Assembly: GCF_004923315.1 (NCBI RefSeq)
Contig: NZ_CP039648.1
Location: 791,325-855,324, forward strand
Source of the DNA: Azospirillum sp. TSA2s
GTDB lineage: Bacteria; Pseudomonadota; Alphaproteobacteria; Azospirillales; Azospirillaceae
Direction: 5' to 3'
Length of the DNA: 64,000 nt
The first letter of the stretch is position 1. Each line of letters begins with the position of its first letter. A program made the position numbers and the translations under genes. Of the stretch, positions 1-8,020 are shown piece after piece. Under the pieces are notes generated by a model. That model made no database searches. It was not told where the DNA came from and worked only from the letters and a program-made list of their open reading frames with translations.

Positions 1-855
1 GCGGAGTTCGGCGCCGCCCGCGTCCGCAACACCCCGCTGGCCGAGGGCATCATCGCCGGCACCGCCGCCGGGGCCGCCGCCACCGGCCTGCGCCCGGTGG
101 TGGACCTGCTGTTCGCCCCCTTCCTCTGCTATGCGATGGACGAGATCGTCAACAGCGCCGGAAAGCTGCGCTACATCTCCGGTGGGCAGTTCAAGTTTCC
201 GATGGTGGTGCTGGCGATGACCGGTGCCGGCTGGGGCGTCGGCGCCCAGCACAACCACAATGTCGAAAGCTGGTTCGTCCACAGTCCCGGCCTGAAGATC
301 GTCATGCCCTCCACCCCCGCCGACTTCAAGGGACTGATGAAATCGGCGATCCGCGACGACAACCCGGTTCTCGTCTTCGCCGACATCGCGCTCGGCTACA
401 GCGCCGGCGAGGTGCCGGAGGATGCCGACGCCATCCCGCTCGGCAAGGCGGCGGTGCGGCGCGAGGGCCGTGATGTGACGCTGGTGTCCTACGCCAAGAC
501 GGTCGGCACCTGCATGGCCGCGGCCGACACGCTGGCCGCCGCCGGCATCGATGCGGAGGTGATCGACCTGCGCAGCCTGAAGCCGCTGGACGAGGACGCC
601 ATCCTGCGCTCCGTCGCCAAGACCGGCCGGCTGGTGGTGGTGCATGAGGCGAGCCGGCTGTGCGGCGTCGGCGCGGAGATCGCCGCGCTGGTGGCGGAAA
701 AGGCCTTCACCAGCCTGCGGGCACCGGTCCTGCGCCTGACCGGCCCGGACGCGCCGGCTCCGGCCAGCTTCCCGCTGGAGCAGGCCTTCGTGCCGCAGGC
801 CGATGCGGTGGTCGCCGCGGTCCGCTCGCTGGTGGCCGAACCGGCGACCGTCTGA
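1..855 (+). CDS. 2-oxoacid (acetoin/pyruvate-type) dehydrogenase E1 component, beta subunit, 5'-truncated
   Basis: This is the E1-beta subunit of a thiamine-diphosphate-dependent 2-oxoacid dehydrogenase complex, which works with an E1-alpha subunit to decarboxylate pyruvate, acetoin or a related substrate. The frame is open from base 1 with no start, so the gene begins left of the window. The visible 284 residues cover the end of the pyrimidine-binding domain (GQFKFPMVV, then GAQHNHNVESWFVHSPGLKIVMPSTP, a block typical of E1-beta) and the C-terminal transketolase domain (VIDLRSLKPLDEDAI, VVVHEA). The acidic/tyrosine stretch after NPVLVFADIALGYS differs from classical PDH E1-beta (usually FLEHK.LY), so the substrate is uncertain. 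It ends convergently with pqiC at a shared hairpin. Family assignment is sure; exact substrate is not. Confidence 0.9.
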   Translation, partial: AEFGAARVRNTPLAEGIIAGTAAGAAATGLRPVVDLLFAPFLCYAMDEIVNSAGKLRYISGGQFKFPMVVLAMTGAGWGVGAQHNHNVESWFVHSPGLKIVMPSTPADFKGLMKSAIRDDNPVLVFADIALGYSAGEVPEDADAIPLGKAAVRREGRDVTLVSYAKTVGTCMAAADTLAAAGIDAEVIDLRSLKPLDEDAILRSVAKTGRLVVVHEASRLCGVGAEIAALVAEKAFTSLRAPVLRLTGPDAPAPASFPLEQAFVPQADAVVAAVRSLVAEPATV

Positions 856-872
856 TCGCATAGACCGGGTGC

Positions 873-910
873 GGGATGCGGCGCCGGCCGTAAGGTCAGC
901 GCCGCATCCC
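873..910. terminator. Bidirectional hairpin between E1-beta and pqiC
   Basis: A perfect 12-bp stem (GGGATGCGGCGC at 873-884 and its complement at 899-910) encloses a 14-nt loop. It sits between two convergent genes, and its right arm overlaps the last codons of pqiC. No T-tract follows on either side, so it may act as a factor-assisted terminator or as 3'-end protection for both transcripts. Confidence 0.5.
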
Positions 911-1492
911 GGTGGCGATGCGGTCGGCCAGCGTTCCGACCGCCTGGCTCATCGCCCGGACCTGGGCATCGGGTCCGGTACCGGCGGACGGCACCTCCAC
1001 GGTCTCGCGCGTCGGGCCACTCTTGCGCCCACCGGCGCCCGGCGACAGGCTCCATTGCGCATCCAGAACCACGCGGCCGGTGGCGTCGGCATCGAAGCGC
1101 AGCACGGTGACGGCCACCACCGCCGTTCCATCCGCCACGCTGCTTCCGGCCGTAGGCAGCACCGTCGTGCCCGGCAGACGCGCCGACAGGTCGCCGGCCA
1201 GCGTGGAGCGCAGCCCATCGGCCAGCGGTTCGGCCCAACGGTCGAACTCCAGCGTCTCCACCCGGTTGCCGTCGATCCGGCGGACGATCTGCGGCCGGTC
1301 GATCAGCATCGGCAGGTCCAGCGACCCCAGCGCCAGCATTTGCGGCGCGGACCGGGCGGGCTGCGCCGTGCCGGCGGGCGGCACCACCGCCAGCGTGTAG
1401 AGCCGGCTCTCCGGCGTCGACTGGCAGGCCGCCAGCACGAGAAGCGGCGCCGCCAGCGCGGCGTTCCGCAATCCGCGCACCCAATCCATCAC
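896..1492 (-). CDS. pqiC: PqiC-like ABC-type transport auxiliary lipoprotein
   Basis: This is an outer-membrane-directed lipoprotein of the PqiC/YmbA (DUF330, ABC-type transport auxiliary) family, the third partner of the PqiABC envelope lipid-transport system. The N-terminus has a short basic region, a hydrophobic core and a lipobox (LVLAAC, Cys23). After it comes SRLYTLAVVPP, the typical YTL start of the family, then LGSLDLPMLIDRPQIVRR and a C-terminal stretch ending in LADRIATGMRR. At 198 residues it matches the usual length. It lies 18 bp downstream of pqiB on the same strand, so the three pqi genes very likely form one transcript. Known family biology: PqiC forms a periplasmic ring at the outer membrane that receives the PqiB tunnel. 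Confidence 0.85.
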   Translation of the reverse strand: MMDWVRGLRNAALAAPLLVLAACQSTPESRLYTLAVVPPAGTAQPARSAPQMLALGSLDLPMLIDRPQIVRRIDGNRVETLEFDRWAEPLADGLRSTLAGDLSARLPGTTVLPTAGSSVADGTAVVAVTVLRFDADATGRVVLDAQWSLSPGAGGRKSGPTRETVEVPSAGTGPDAQVRAMSQAVGTLADRIATGMRR

Positions 1493-1510
1493 CCTTTTCT
1501 CCCCATTCCG

Positions 1511-3172
1511 TTACCTCTTGCCCCGAAGCAGAGCCTCCGGGTGGCGTTCCAGATAGTCGGCCAGCACGCGGAAGGACCGCGCGGCGTCGTTCAACTGCCG
1601 CATCACGCCGGCCAGATCGGCCTGTCCGCCTCCGCCGCCCAGCAGCCCGTTGGCGCTGTTCAACGTGCCCTGGGCCGCGGTCGCCACGCCGCGCAGGCTC
1701 TTCACCAACTGCGGTAGTTGCCGGTCGGCGTCGCGCATCAATGCATCGGCGCTGCCCAGCGCCTTGGCGAGCGCCGCCAGCGAGCGCGCGAGGTCCGGCG
1801 AGCCGGCGACACCGCTGATCGACTGCAAGGTGCCGCGCAGATCGGCCAGCAGCGCGTCGAGCGGCAGCGCCGCCACCTTGTCCATCACCTGCCCGGCCGA
1901 CCGGGTCAGGGAGTCGAGGTCGCTGGAGGCGACGGTGGGCAGGTCCGACCGCTCGGTCCCCGGCGCCGTCGGCGGGTTGCCGGGCTCGTAGTCGAAGGAC
2001 ACCAGCTTCTGCCCGGTCAGCAGATTGCCGGATGCCAGCCGGCCACGCAGCCCCTTGGTGACCTGCGTGGCGACCAGCTCGCGCACCGCCGCCTCGTCCA
2101 TCGGCTTGCCGTCAATGACGGCATAGGTCCGGGCGACCAGATCGGGTTCGATGTCGATGTCGACAGGGATGTGCAGTTCCTGCTTTTTCTCGTCATACTC
2201 CAGCCGCACGGCGGCGACGTGGCCGACCGTCAGGCCGCGCATCAGCACCGGCGCGCCGGCCTGCAACCCCTGCACCGAGCCCGCGAATTCCAGCCGGTAG
2301 CGCACGCGCAGCCGGTCGCGCGCCGCCGCGGCGGAGGCCTGATCCTCGTAGAGGGTGAAGGTGGCCCAATCCTTGGCCTGCGCCCCGGCCTCCGGATCGG
2401 GCGGGGTTTCCAGAACGACGCCGCCCAGCGCCAGCGATTTCAACGATTCGGTCTGGAACTTGATGCCGTCAGCTCCGGCGGAGAACTGGATGCCCGACGA
2501 CCGCCAGAAGCGGCTTCCCTCATGCACCAGTTCCTCGTAGGGCGCGCGGACGAAGACCGACACCGACACCGTGCGGTCCTGCGGCGACAGGTTGTAGCCC
2601 ATCACCTCGCCGATCTGGACGCCGCGGAAATAGACGGGGGAGCCCTGGGCCAGCGACCCCAGCTGTTCCGTCTTCAGGTTGAAGCTGCGCCCCGGCACGT
2701 CGGCGCGGATGACCGGCGGCTCGTCGAGCGCGTCGAACTCCCGCCGGTCGTCGCCGCCGCCCGGTTCCATCTCCACATAGGTGCCGGACACCACGGTGCT
2801 GAGCCCCGACACCCCGCCCAGGCTGAGGCGCGGCGCCACCATCCAGAATCGGGTGCCCTCCTTGAGGTGGCGGGTGGCGGTGCGGTCCATGCGGGCGGTG
2901 GCGATCACCTGCGACAGGTCGTCGGACAGCCGCACCGATTCGATCACGCCCAGATCGACGTTCTTGTGCTTGATGCGGGTGCGTCCGGCCTCCAGTCCAT
3001 CGCCGGACTGGAAGGTGATGACGATCTGCGGCCCGCGCTCCTCGTACCAGCGCCAGCCGAGCCAGCCGGCGATCAGCACCGCCACCAGCGGCAGGATCCA
3101 TAAGGGCGACAGCCGCCGGCGCGTCGGCGTCGCGACCTCTGGCGGATGGCCGCCCGGAGTCTCGTCAGCCAT
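1511..3172 (-). CDS. pqiB: PqiB, MCE-domain intermembrane transport protein
   Basis: PqiB is an inner-membrane-anchored periplasmic protein with three MCE (MlaD-type) domains followed by a helical needle, forming a tunnel for lipids between the two membranes. One N-terminal membrane helix is visible (LWILPLVAVLIAGWLGW). MCE domains follow at about residues 45-140, 165-250 and 285-390; each contains the GLEAGRTRIKHKNVDLG / GSPVYFRGVQIGEV / GAPVLMRGLTVGHV type strand. The C-terminal third is an alpha-helical tail (SLTRSAGQVMDKVAALPLDALLADL) and ends in DYLERHPEALLRGKR, a conserved PqiB/YebT-like ending. The 553 residues match E. coli PqiB closely. The start overlaps the end of pqiA by 8 bp, which suggests translational coupling. 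Confidence 0.93.
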   Translation of the reverse strand: MADETPGGHPPEVATPTRRRLSPLWILPLVAVLIAGWLGWRWYEERGPQIVITFQSGDGLEAGRTRIKHKNVDLGVIESVRLSDDLSQVIATARMDRTATRHLKEGTRFWMVAPRLSLGGVSGLSTVVSGTYVEMEPGGGDDRREFDALDEPPVIRADVPGRSFNLKTEQLGSLAQGSPVYFRGVQIGEVMGYNLSPQDRTVSVSVFVRAPYEELVHEGSRFWRSSGIQFSAGADGIKFQTESLKSLALGGVVLETPPDPEAGAQAKDWATFTLYEDQASAAAARDRLRVRYRLEFAGSVQGLQAGAPVLMRGLTVGHVAAVRLEYDEKKQELHIPVDIDIEPDLVARTYAVIDGKPMDEAAVRELVATQVTKGLRGRLASGNLLTGQKLVSFDYEPGNPPTAPGTERSDLPTVASSDLDSLTRSAGQVMDKVAALPLDALLADLRGTLQSISGVAGSPDLARSLAALAKALGSADALMRDADRQLPQLVKSLRGVATAAQGTLNSANGLLGGGGGQADLAGVMRQLNDAARSFRVLADYLERHPEALLRGKR

Positions 3173-4490
3173 GCCGCGCCACCCCCGCCTGTTCGTCTGG
3201 AACCGGATCGGGTGGCTCCTCTTCCGCCCGGTCCCACATCACGCGCGGGTCGAAGACATGGCTCGCCAGCATGGTCAGCACGACCACGGAGGCGAAGGCG
3301 ACAGCGCCGGGATCGGCGCGGACGGAGGCGACGGCGCCGAACTGCACCAGGGCCGTGAGGATGGCGATCATGAACACGTCGATGTTGGACCAGCGCCCGA
3401 TGGCGTCGATGATACGGTACAGCCGCGTCCGGGCATGCAGCCTCGCGGCCGAACGCCGCCACGCGGCCAGCAGGAACCAGCCGAGCCCCGCCAGCTTCAA
3501 CACCGGCACGGCGACGCTGGCGACGAAGACGAGAATGGCCAGCGGCCACAACCCGGCCTCCGCCAGTTCGTGCACGCCGCTGAGGATGGTGCTAGGGGCG
3601 CCCTGGCCGAAATTGATGACGGTCATCACCGGCAGCAGGTTGGCCGGGATGTAGAGGACGGCGCCGGCCGTCACCAGGGCGGCGGTGCGCTCCAGGCTGT
3701 TCGGCTCGCGCGGATGCAGGCGGCTGTGGCATCGGGTGCAGCGCTCCGGCGCCGGACCATGGTCGCAGCCATGGATGCGTTGGCAGACGGTGCAGGCGAC
3801 CCAGCGCGCCGGTGCCGGCGCGCCGGACGGCGGCACATGGTCGATGGCCTGCCAGATCCGGCGGCTGTCGAGCGACAGGTCCATCAGCGTGCGGACCAGC
3901 ACGAAGCCGCCCAGCGCCAGCCCGCCGGACAGGATTTCGGCATTGGCGAAGCCCTTCAGCCGCGAATAGCCGACCAGGAGCCCCAACAGGAAGACGTCCA
4001 GCATCGCCCACGGGCGCAACCGCTCGGCCCAGGCGAACAGACGCGCCGTCTCCCGCACATGGGTGGGCGGGCGCCCCTCGTGCAGGCGCTGCAGAACGGC
4101 GATCACCGCCATGTTGCGGGCGAAGGGGGCGGCCAGCACCAGCGCGCCGACCAGCAGCGCCAGCGGCCACATGCCCTGGTCCGCCAGCGTTTCGACCCCG
4201 GTGACGACCAGGCTGGTGCGGTCGTTGCCCTGGATGTTCACGCCCATCAGCGGGTTGGCGACGATCAGCAGCAGCAGCAGGGCGCCGGCGACCGCCACCG
4301 GCAGCGCATGGTGGAGCCCGCCCCGGCTGTGCCGGAACAGCACCGCCCCGCAGCGGGTGCATTCGGCCCGGCGGCCCGGCGCTGGCAGGCGGATGCGGTG
4401 CAGGCGTCCGCAGTCGTGGCAGGCGACGAGATCGTCACGCACCTCCGCCACCGGCCCCCTCAACCCTTCCTTGCCCAATCCGACCGACAT
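3165..4490 (-). CDS. pqiA: PqiA, integral membrane component of the Pqi system
   Basis: PqiA is the polytopic inner-membrane partner of PqiB. The protein is a tandem duplication. Each half starts with a cytoplasmic zinc-ribbon (CHDCGRLHRIRL...CTRCGAVL and CTVCQRIHGC...CTRCHSRL), followed by four hydrophobic segments. The halves carry the family motifs NPLMGVNIQG and YIPANLLPVMTVINFGQG. The frame stays open to 4610, but the upstream 40 residues are low-complexity and do not resemble PqiA. The ATG at 4490 gives 441 residues, near the normal length, so I chose it. It is transcribed away from the GntR gene; the roughly 150 bp between them should hold both promoters. Paraquat/SoxS-type induction is known for E. 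coli pqi, but no SoxS box could be identified here. Confidence 0.92.
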   Translation of the reverse strand: MSVGLGKEGLRGPVAEVRDDLVACHDCGRLHRIRLPAPGRRAECTRCGAVLFRHSRGGLHHALPVAVAGALLLLLIVANPLMGVNIQGNDRTSLVVTGVETLADQGMWPLALLVGALVLAAPFARNMAVIAVLQRLHEGRPPTHVRETARLFAWAERLRPWAMLDVFLLGLLVGYSRLKGFANAEILSGGLALGGFVLVRTLMDLSLDSRRIWQAIDHVPPSGAPAPARWVACTVCQRIHGCDHGPAPERCTRCHSRLHPREPNSLERTAALVTAGAVLYIPANLLPVMTVINFGQGAPSTILSGVHELAEAGLWPLAILVFVASVAVPVLKLAGLGWFLLAAWRRSAARLHARTRLYRIIDAIGRWSNIDVFMIAILTALVQFGAVASVRADPGAVAFASVVVLTMLASHVFDPRVMWDRAEEEPPDPVPDEQAGVARHG

Positions 4491-4640
4491 GCACGCACTC
4501 GAACCTTCAGAACTGCGAAACCCGCTCTCCAATTGGCTTTTTTGAGCGGCTGCGCAAGCCCTTGCGAAGCGGATAGGCGGAAATCTGCCGCACCGCAGCA
4601 TGGTGGACAACGCGCCAGGACCAAGTCCGGGAATTCGCGA

Positions 4641-4669
4641 TTGACCGAAAGATTATGTACATACATTAT
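4641..4669 (+). promoter_or_regulatory. Candidate promoter with GntR operator palindrome
   Basis: TTGACC at 4641-4646 and CATTAT at 4664-4669 are spaced 17 bp and form a plausible sigma-70 promoter. A perfect 10-bp palindrome, TATGTACATA, fills 4654-4663 directly upstream of the -10. GntR/HutC regulators bind AT-rich TGT...ACA palindromes, so this is a good autoregulatory operator. It also overlaps the first in-frame ATG (4655), which would lie upstream of the predicted transcription start. Confidence 0.5.
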
Positions 4670-4708
4670 CGCCGAAACGTCACATCGCAACGCGGCGCGG
4701 AGAGCGGG

Positions 4709-5566
4709 GTGCAGGGGTTGGTACGGCAAGGCCTGACCGGACAGGACCGCAGTGACGGACCGGCTTCCCAGCCGGGCGATCCGGTGCAGGGTCGCCTTTC
4801 TCCGGCCGGCGCTCCGGATACCGTCGCCGACGGCAACCTCGATGGCCGCGGCCCCCTGTTCGACCAGATCAAGCGCGCGGTCGCCGGCCAGATCCTGCGC
4901 GGACGCTGGCAGGCCGGCCAGCGGCTTCCCAAAGAGGCGGAACTGTCGAGCCTCTACGGCGTCTCCCGCCAGACCGTGCACAAGGCCATCGCCCTGCTGG
5001 CGCGGGAAGGGTTCCTGGTCCGCCGCCGCCGCGCCGGCACCTTCGTCGCCACCAGTCGCCGCGACCGCTTCGCCCTGCCCATCGAGGACATCGGCGACGT
5101 GGTTGCGCGGGAGGGGCGTGTCTACGAATTCCGCATCCGCGACCGCAGGAGCCTCCGCAACGGCGAGGGCATCCGCTGGCCGGACCTGCCCGACGGAACG
5201 CCGATCCTGACTCTGGAATGCCTGCATTTCAGCGACGGGACGCCGATCCAGCACGAACGCCGCCTCGTCAACCTCGACGTCGTGCCGGAGGTGATTGACG
5301 AACCGTTCGATGTCGTGGCACCCAGCCGTTGGCTGGTCGACCGGGTTCCCTGGTCGTCGGCCGACCATACCGTGCGGGCGGTCAACGCCACGGCGGAAAT
5401 GGCGGCGCTGCTGGGGGTGGAGGCCGGCACGGCCTGCCTGTCGATCAGGCGGCAGACCATGCATCTCAGCCGGCCGGTGACACTGGTGCATTTCCTGTCG
5501 GTGGGCGACCGCTTCAGCCTCAGCGGATCATCGATCACCGACAGCGCGACAGAGTTGAATTTGTAA
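4709..5566 (+). CDS. GntR/HutC-family transcriptional regulator (UTRA domain)
   Basis: This is a ligand-responsive repressor. An N-terminal winged helix (PLFDQIKRAVAGQILRGRWQAGQRLPKEAELSSLYGVSRQTVHKAI) is followed by a UTRA effector domain (about residues 130-270). The UTRA ends in CLSIRRQTMHLSRPVTLVHFLSVGDRFSL. The frame is open to an ATG at 4655, but that codon lies inside the predicted promoter/operator. The GTG at 4709 has GGAGAG 4-5 bp upstream and gives 285 residues, so I prefer it; the region before the winged helix is poorly conserved and either start keeps all domains. The neighbouring ABC importer operon starts 48 bp downstream, so this protein probably controls amino-acid uptake, perhaps with a histidine/urocanate-like or other amino-acid-derived effector (inference). 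Confidence 0.88.
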   Translation: MQGLVRQGLTGQDRSDGPASQPGDPVQGRLSPAGAPDTVADGNLDGRGPLFDQIKRAVAGQILRGRWQAGQRLPKEAELSSLYGVSRQTVHKAIALLAREGFLVRRRRAGTFVATSRRDRFALPIEDIGDVVAREGRVYEFRIRDRRSLRNGEGIRWPDLPDGTPILTLECLHFSDGTPIQHERRLVNLDVVPEVIDEPFDVVAPSRWLVDRVPWSSADHTVRAVNATAEMAALLGVEAGTACLSIRRQTMHLSRPVTLVHFLSVGDRFSLSGSSITDSATELNL

Positions 5567-5573
5567 ACACAAA
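5560..5573 (+). promoter_or_regulatory. Inverted repeat at GntR stop, possible second operator
   Basis: TTTGT-aaac-ACAAA is a perfect 5-bp inverted repeat with a 4-bp spacer. It overlaps the regulator's stop codon and lies about 42 bp upstream of the substrate-binding-protein gene. The TTGT/ACAA half-sites fit a GntR-type operator controlling the transporter. It is short, so chance cannot be excluded. Confidence 0.3.
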
Positions 5574-5614
5574 AGGACCGGCGACAGCCGCCGGCCGCAA
5601 CAGGGGGTCCTTTC

Positions 5615-6463
5615 ATGATGGAGAGCAAGGCTATGGTTCGGACGATGGTCAAGGCGGCGCTGCTGGGCGCCACGATGCTGGTCGCCGGTGCCGCCGCCGG
5701 CACGGCGATGGCTGACACGCTGGCCGACGTGAAGAAGGCGGGCGTCCTGACCGTCGCCACCGAGATGCAGTTCCCGCCCTTCGATTTCCTTGAGAACAAC
5801 GAATACAAGGGCGTCGACCGCGACCTGATCGACGAAGTGGCGAAGGAGCTGGGCGTCAAGGCCAAGTATATGGACCTGCCCTGGACCAGCGTGCTGCCCG
5901 GCCTGGAAGCCAAGAAGTTCGATCTGGTCATCGCCCCGGTCACCATCACGAAGGAGCGCATGAAGCGCTACGCCTTCACCGTTCCGATTTCGGAGGCGAC
6001 CGCCGCCCTGATGAAGCGCGCCGACGACAAGACCATCAACAAGCCGGAGGACATCGCCGGCAAGAAGGTCGGCGGCGGCAAGGGCACCTCGCAGCTGGCC
6101 CAGGTGAAGGAATTCGGCCAGACCCTGCCGACTCCGCCGGACGTGCGTGAGTATGTCGACAGCAACCAGTCCTACGCCGATCTGGCCGCCGGCCGCGTCG
6201 ACGCCTCGGTCAACTCGCTGCCGAACCTGAACTTCGCCGCCGCCCAGCGCAAGGACACCTTCGCCGTCGTCCTGCCGCCCTTCGGCAAGCCCTCCTACTT
6301 CTCCTGGGTCGGCCGCCTGGACGAGAACGACAAGAGCCTGATCGAGGCGGTCAATGCCGCCCTGGTGAAGATCCAGAAGGACGGCCGCATGGCGACCATC
6401 CAGAAGAAGTGGTTCAACATCTCGCAGGAACTGCCGACCACCGTTCCGGAACCGCAGCTGTAA
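5615..6463 (+). CDS. Polar amino-acid ABC transporter, periplasmic substrate-binding protein
   Basis: This is a family-3 solute-binding protein (SBP_bac_3) that delivers a polar amino acid to the importer encoded downstream. It has a Sec signal peptide ending near AGTAMA-DTLADVKKAG. The binding-fold motifs are GVLTVATEMQFPPFDFLENNEYKGVDRDLIDEVAKELGV, LVIAPVTITKERMKRYAFTVPI and DLAAGRVDASVNSLPN. The last matches the usual D(L)xxGR(V/I)DA element. At 282 residues it is normal. AGGGGG lies a few bases upstream of the start. Substrate specificity cannot be read reliably from the sequence. A palindromic repeat separates it from the permease genes, a common arrangement that keeps binding-protein mRNA more abundant than permease mRNA. 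Confidence 0.92.
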   Translation: MMESKAMVRTMVKAALLGATMLVAGAAAGTAMADTLADVKKAGVLTVATEMQFPPFDFLENNEYKGVDRDLIDEVAKELGVKAKYMDLPWTSVLPGLEAKKFDLVIAPVTITKERMKRYAFTVPISEATAALMKRADDKTINKPEDIAGKKVGGGKGTSQLAQVKEFGQTLPTPPDVREYVDSNQSYADLAAGRVDASVNSLPNLNFAAAQRKDTFAVVLPPFGKPSYFSWVGRLDENDKSLIEAVNAALVKIQKDGRMATIQKKWFNISQELPTTVPEPQL

Positions 6464-6484
6464 GGCGGAACGGACCCGGATATC

Positions 6485-6637
6485 TCTCTCTCCCCCGGGG
6501 AGAGGGTCGGGGTGAGGGGGGAAGCGCGGTGTGGCTTAGCGGGAAATGCGGAGCGCCACATCCTTCCCCAACCTCCACCCCATGCGTCCCCCTCACCCTA
6601 ATCCCCTCTCCCCAGGGGGGAGAGGGGATTAGGCTCC
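6485..6637. repeat. Palindromic dispersed-type repeat (C/G-tract inverted repeats)
   Basis: The gap between the binding-protein and permease genes holds two hairpins (CTCTCCCCCGGGGAGAG near 6487 and CCCCTCTCCCC...GGGGAGAGGGG near 6602). These are also roughly inverted copies of each other, with GGGGTGAGGGGG on one side and CCCCCTCACCC on the other. This is the look of the abundant palindromic intergenic elements of GC-rich Proteobacteria. It may stop 3'-5' exonucleases and limit read-through into the permeases. Confidence 0.65.
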
Positions 6638-6663
6638 GGTATCGCGGACTTAAGGCCCACTCG

Positions 6664-7311
6664 ATGAAGTTCAGCGTCATCATCGACGCCCTTCCCTATC
6701 TGCTGGGGGCGGCCGTCACGACCATCTGGGTCTCGCTGCTCGGCGTGCTGCTGGGGCAGGTGATCGGTGTCGTCGTCTGCGTGGCGCGCCAGTCCGGCGG
6801 CCGGGCGGCCGACATGGCCGGCGGCGTCTATGTCAGCTTCTTCCGCGGCGTGCCACTGCTTATCCAGCTTCTGCTGATCTACTACATGCTGCCGCTGATC
6901 GGCATCGACGTGCCGCCGCTGGTCGCCTCCGTCGCCGCGCTCGGCCTCGCGTCCGGCGCCTATGTGTCGGAGATCTATCGCGGCGCGCTGAACGCCGTCC
7001 CGCACGGACAATCGGAAGCGGCGCTGGCGCTGGGCTTCCCCGGCCGGTCGATCTGGACACGCATCCTGCTGCCGCAGGCCTTCCGCATCTCGGTTCCCGC
7101 GCTGGTCAACGAGCTGATCCTGCTGCTGAAGGCGTCCTCGCTGATCTCCGTCGTCGGGGTGGCAGAGTTGACGCGGACCAGCCAGACCATCTCGGCCAGC
7201 AACTACCGTCCGCTGGAGATCTATCTGGCGGCCGGCCTCATCTATCTGGCGATCAACGGCGCGCTGGCTCTGTTCGGCACGCTGGTCGAACGCCGCCTGC
7301 AACAGGCCTGA
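6664..7311 (+). CDS. Polar amino-acid ABC transporter permease (HisM/GlnP family)
   Basis: This is one of two membrane subunits of the importer. It carries the amino-acid permease N-terminal signature and the BPD_transp_1 fold with five hydrophobic stretches. The EAA loop reads SEAALALGFPGRSIWTRILLPQAFRISVPALVNE and contacts the ATPase. YVSFFRGVPLLIQLLLIYY is the conserved RGTPLLVQ-type segment. The frame extends upstream through the repeat, but homologues start at MKFSVIIDALPYLL, so I chose the ATG at 6664 (215 residues). The next permease begins 4 bp after the stop. Confidence 0.9.
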   Translation: MKFSVIIDALPYLLGAAVTTIWVSLLGVLLGQVIGVVVCVARQSGGRAADMAGGVYVSFFRGVPLLIQLLLIYYMLPLIGIDVPPLVASVAALGLASGAYVSEIYRGALNAVPHGQSEAALALGFPGRSIWTRILLPQAFRISVPALVNELILLLKASSLISVVGVAELTRTSQTISASNYRPLEIYLAAGLIYLAINGALALFGTLVERRLQQA

Positions 7312-7315
7312 TCCG

Positions 7316-8020
7316 ATGTTGGACCTTTCCCTTCTCGTCCAGTACGGCCCGGCGCTGCTGCGCGGCTTCGGCGTCACCATCCTGTGCTGGGCAGCCGGCT
7401 GCCTTATCGGCATGGTCCTGGGCTTCGTGCTGATGCTGCTGCGGCAGCTGCCCGTGAAGCCGCTGCGCTGGGTCATCCGCGCCTATATCGAGGTGATCCG
7501 CGGCACGCCCTTCCTGATCCAGCTGTTCCTGCTCTACAGCGGCGGCCCGTCCATCGGCCTGCGGCTGGAGGCGACCACCGCCGGCATCCTCGGCCTCGGC
7601 ATCTACGGCAGCGCGTACTTCGCCGAGATCTTCCGGGCCGGCTATCAGGCGGTGCCGAAGGGACAGGTCGAGGCTGCGCTCAGCCTCGGCATGTCCTATG
7701 GCTCCATCCTGCGCCGGGTGATCGTGCCGGCGATGCTGGTGTCGACCATCCCGGCCATCGTCAACATGATGGCGATCCTGACCAAGGAGACGGTGGTGCT
7801 GTCGATCATCACCGTGCCGGAACTGATGTATGAGATGCAGACGATGGCGGCGGAGACCTTCGCCACCTTCGAGACCATCGTTGGAATGGCGCTGTTCTAC
7901 TGGCTGCTGGTGGAGGTGGTGTCGCGCCTGGGCCGCCGGCTGGAGGCGCGCGTCACCCGTTTCCTGACCCATGCCTCGCCGCAGGGGTCGCCGACCGAGA
8001 CCGCAACCGCGAGGGCGTGA
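7316..8020 (+). CDS. Polar amino-acid ABC transporter permease (HisQ/GlnP family)
   Basis: This is the second membrane subunit, 234 residues, presumed to form a heterodimer with the upstream permease. The conserved segments are YIEVIRGTPFLIQLFLLYSGGP and the EAA loop QVEAALSLGMSYGSILRRVIVPAMLVSTIPAIVNM. Five membrane spans are visible. It ends in an ATGA overlap with the ATPase gene, so the two are translationally coupled. The short C-terminal tail (SPQGSPTETATARA) is unstructured. Confidence 0.9.
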   Translation: MLDLSLLVQYGPALLRGFGVTILCWAAGCLIGMVLGFVLMLLRQLPVKPLRWVIRAYIEVIRGTPFLIQLFLLYSGGPSIGLRLEATTAGILGLGIYGSAYFAEIFRAGYQAVPKGQVEAALSLGMSYGSILRRVIVPAMLVSTIPAIVNMMAILTKETVVLSIITVPELMYEMQTMAAETFATFETIVGMALFYWLLVEVVSRLGRRLEARVTRFLTHASPQGSPTETATARA

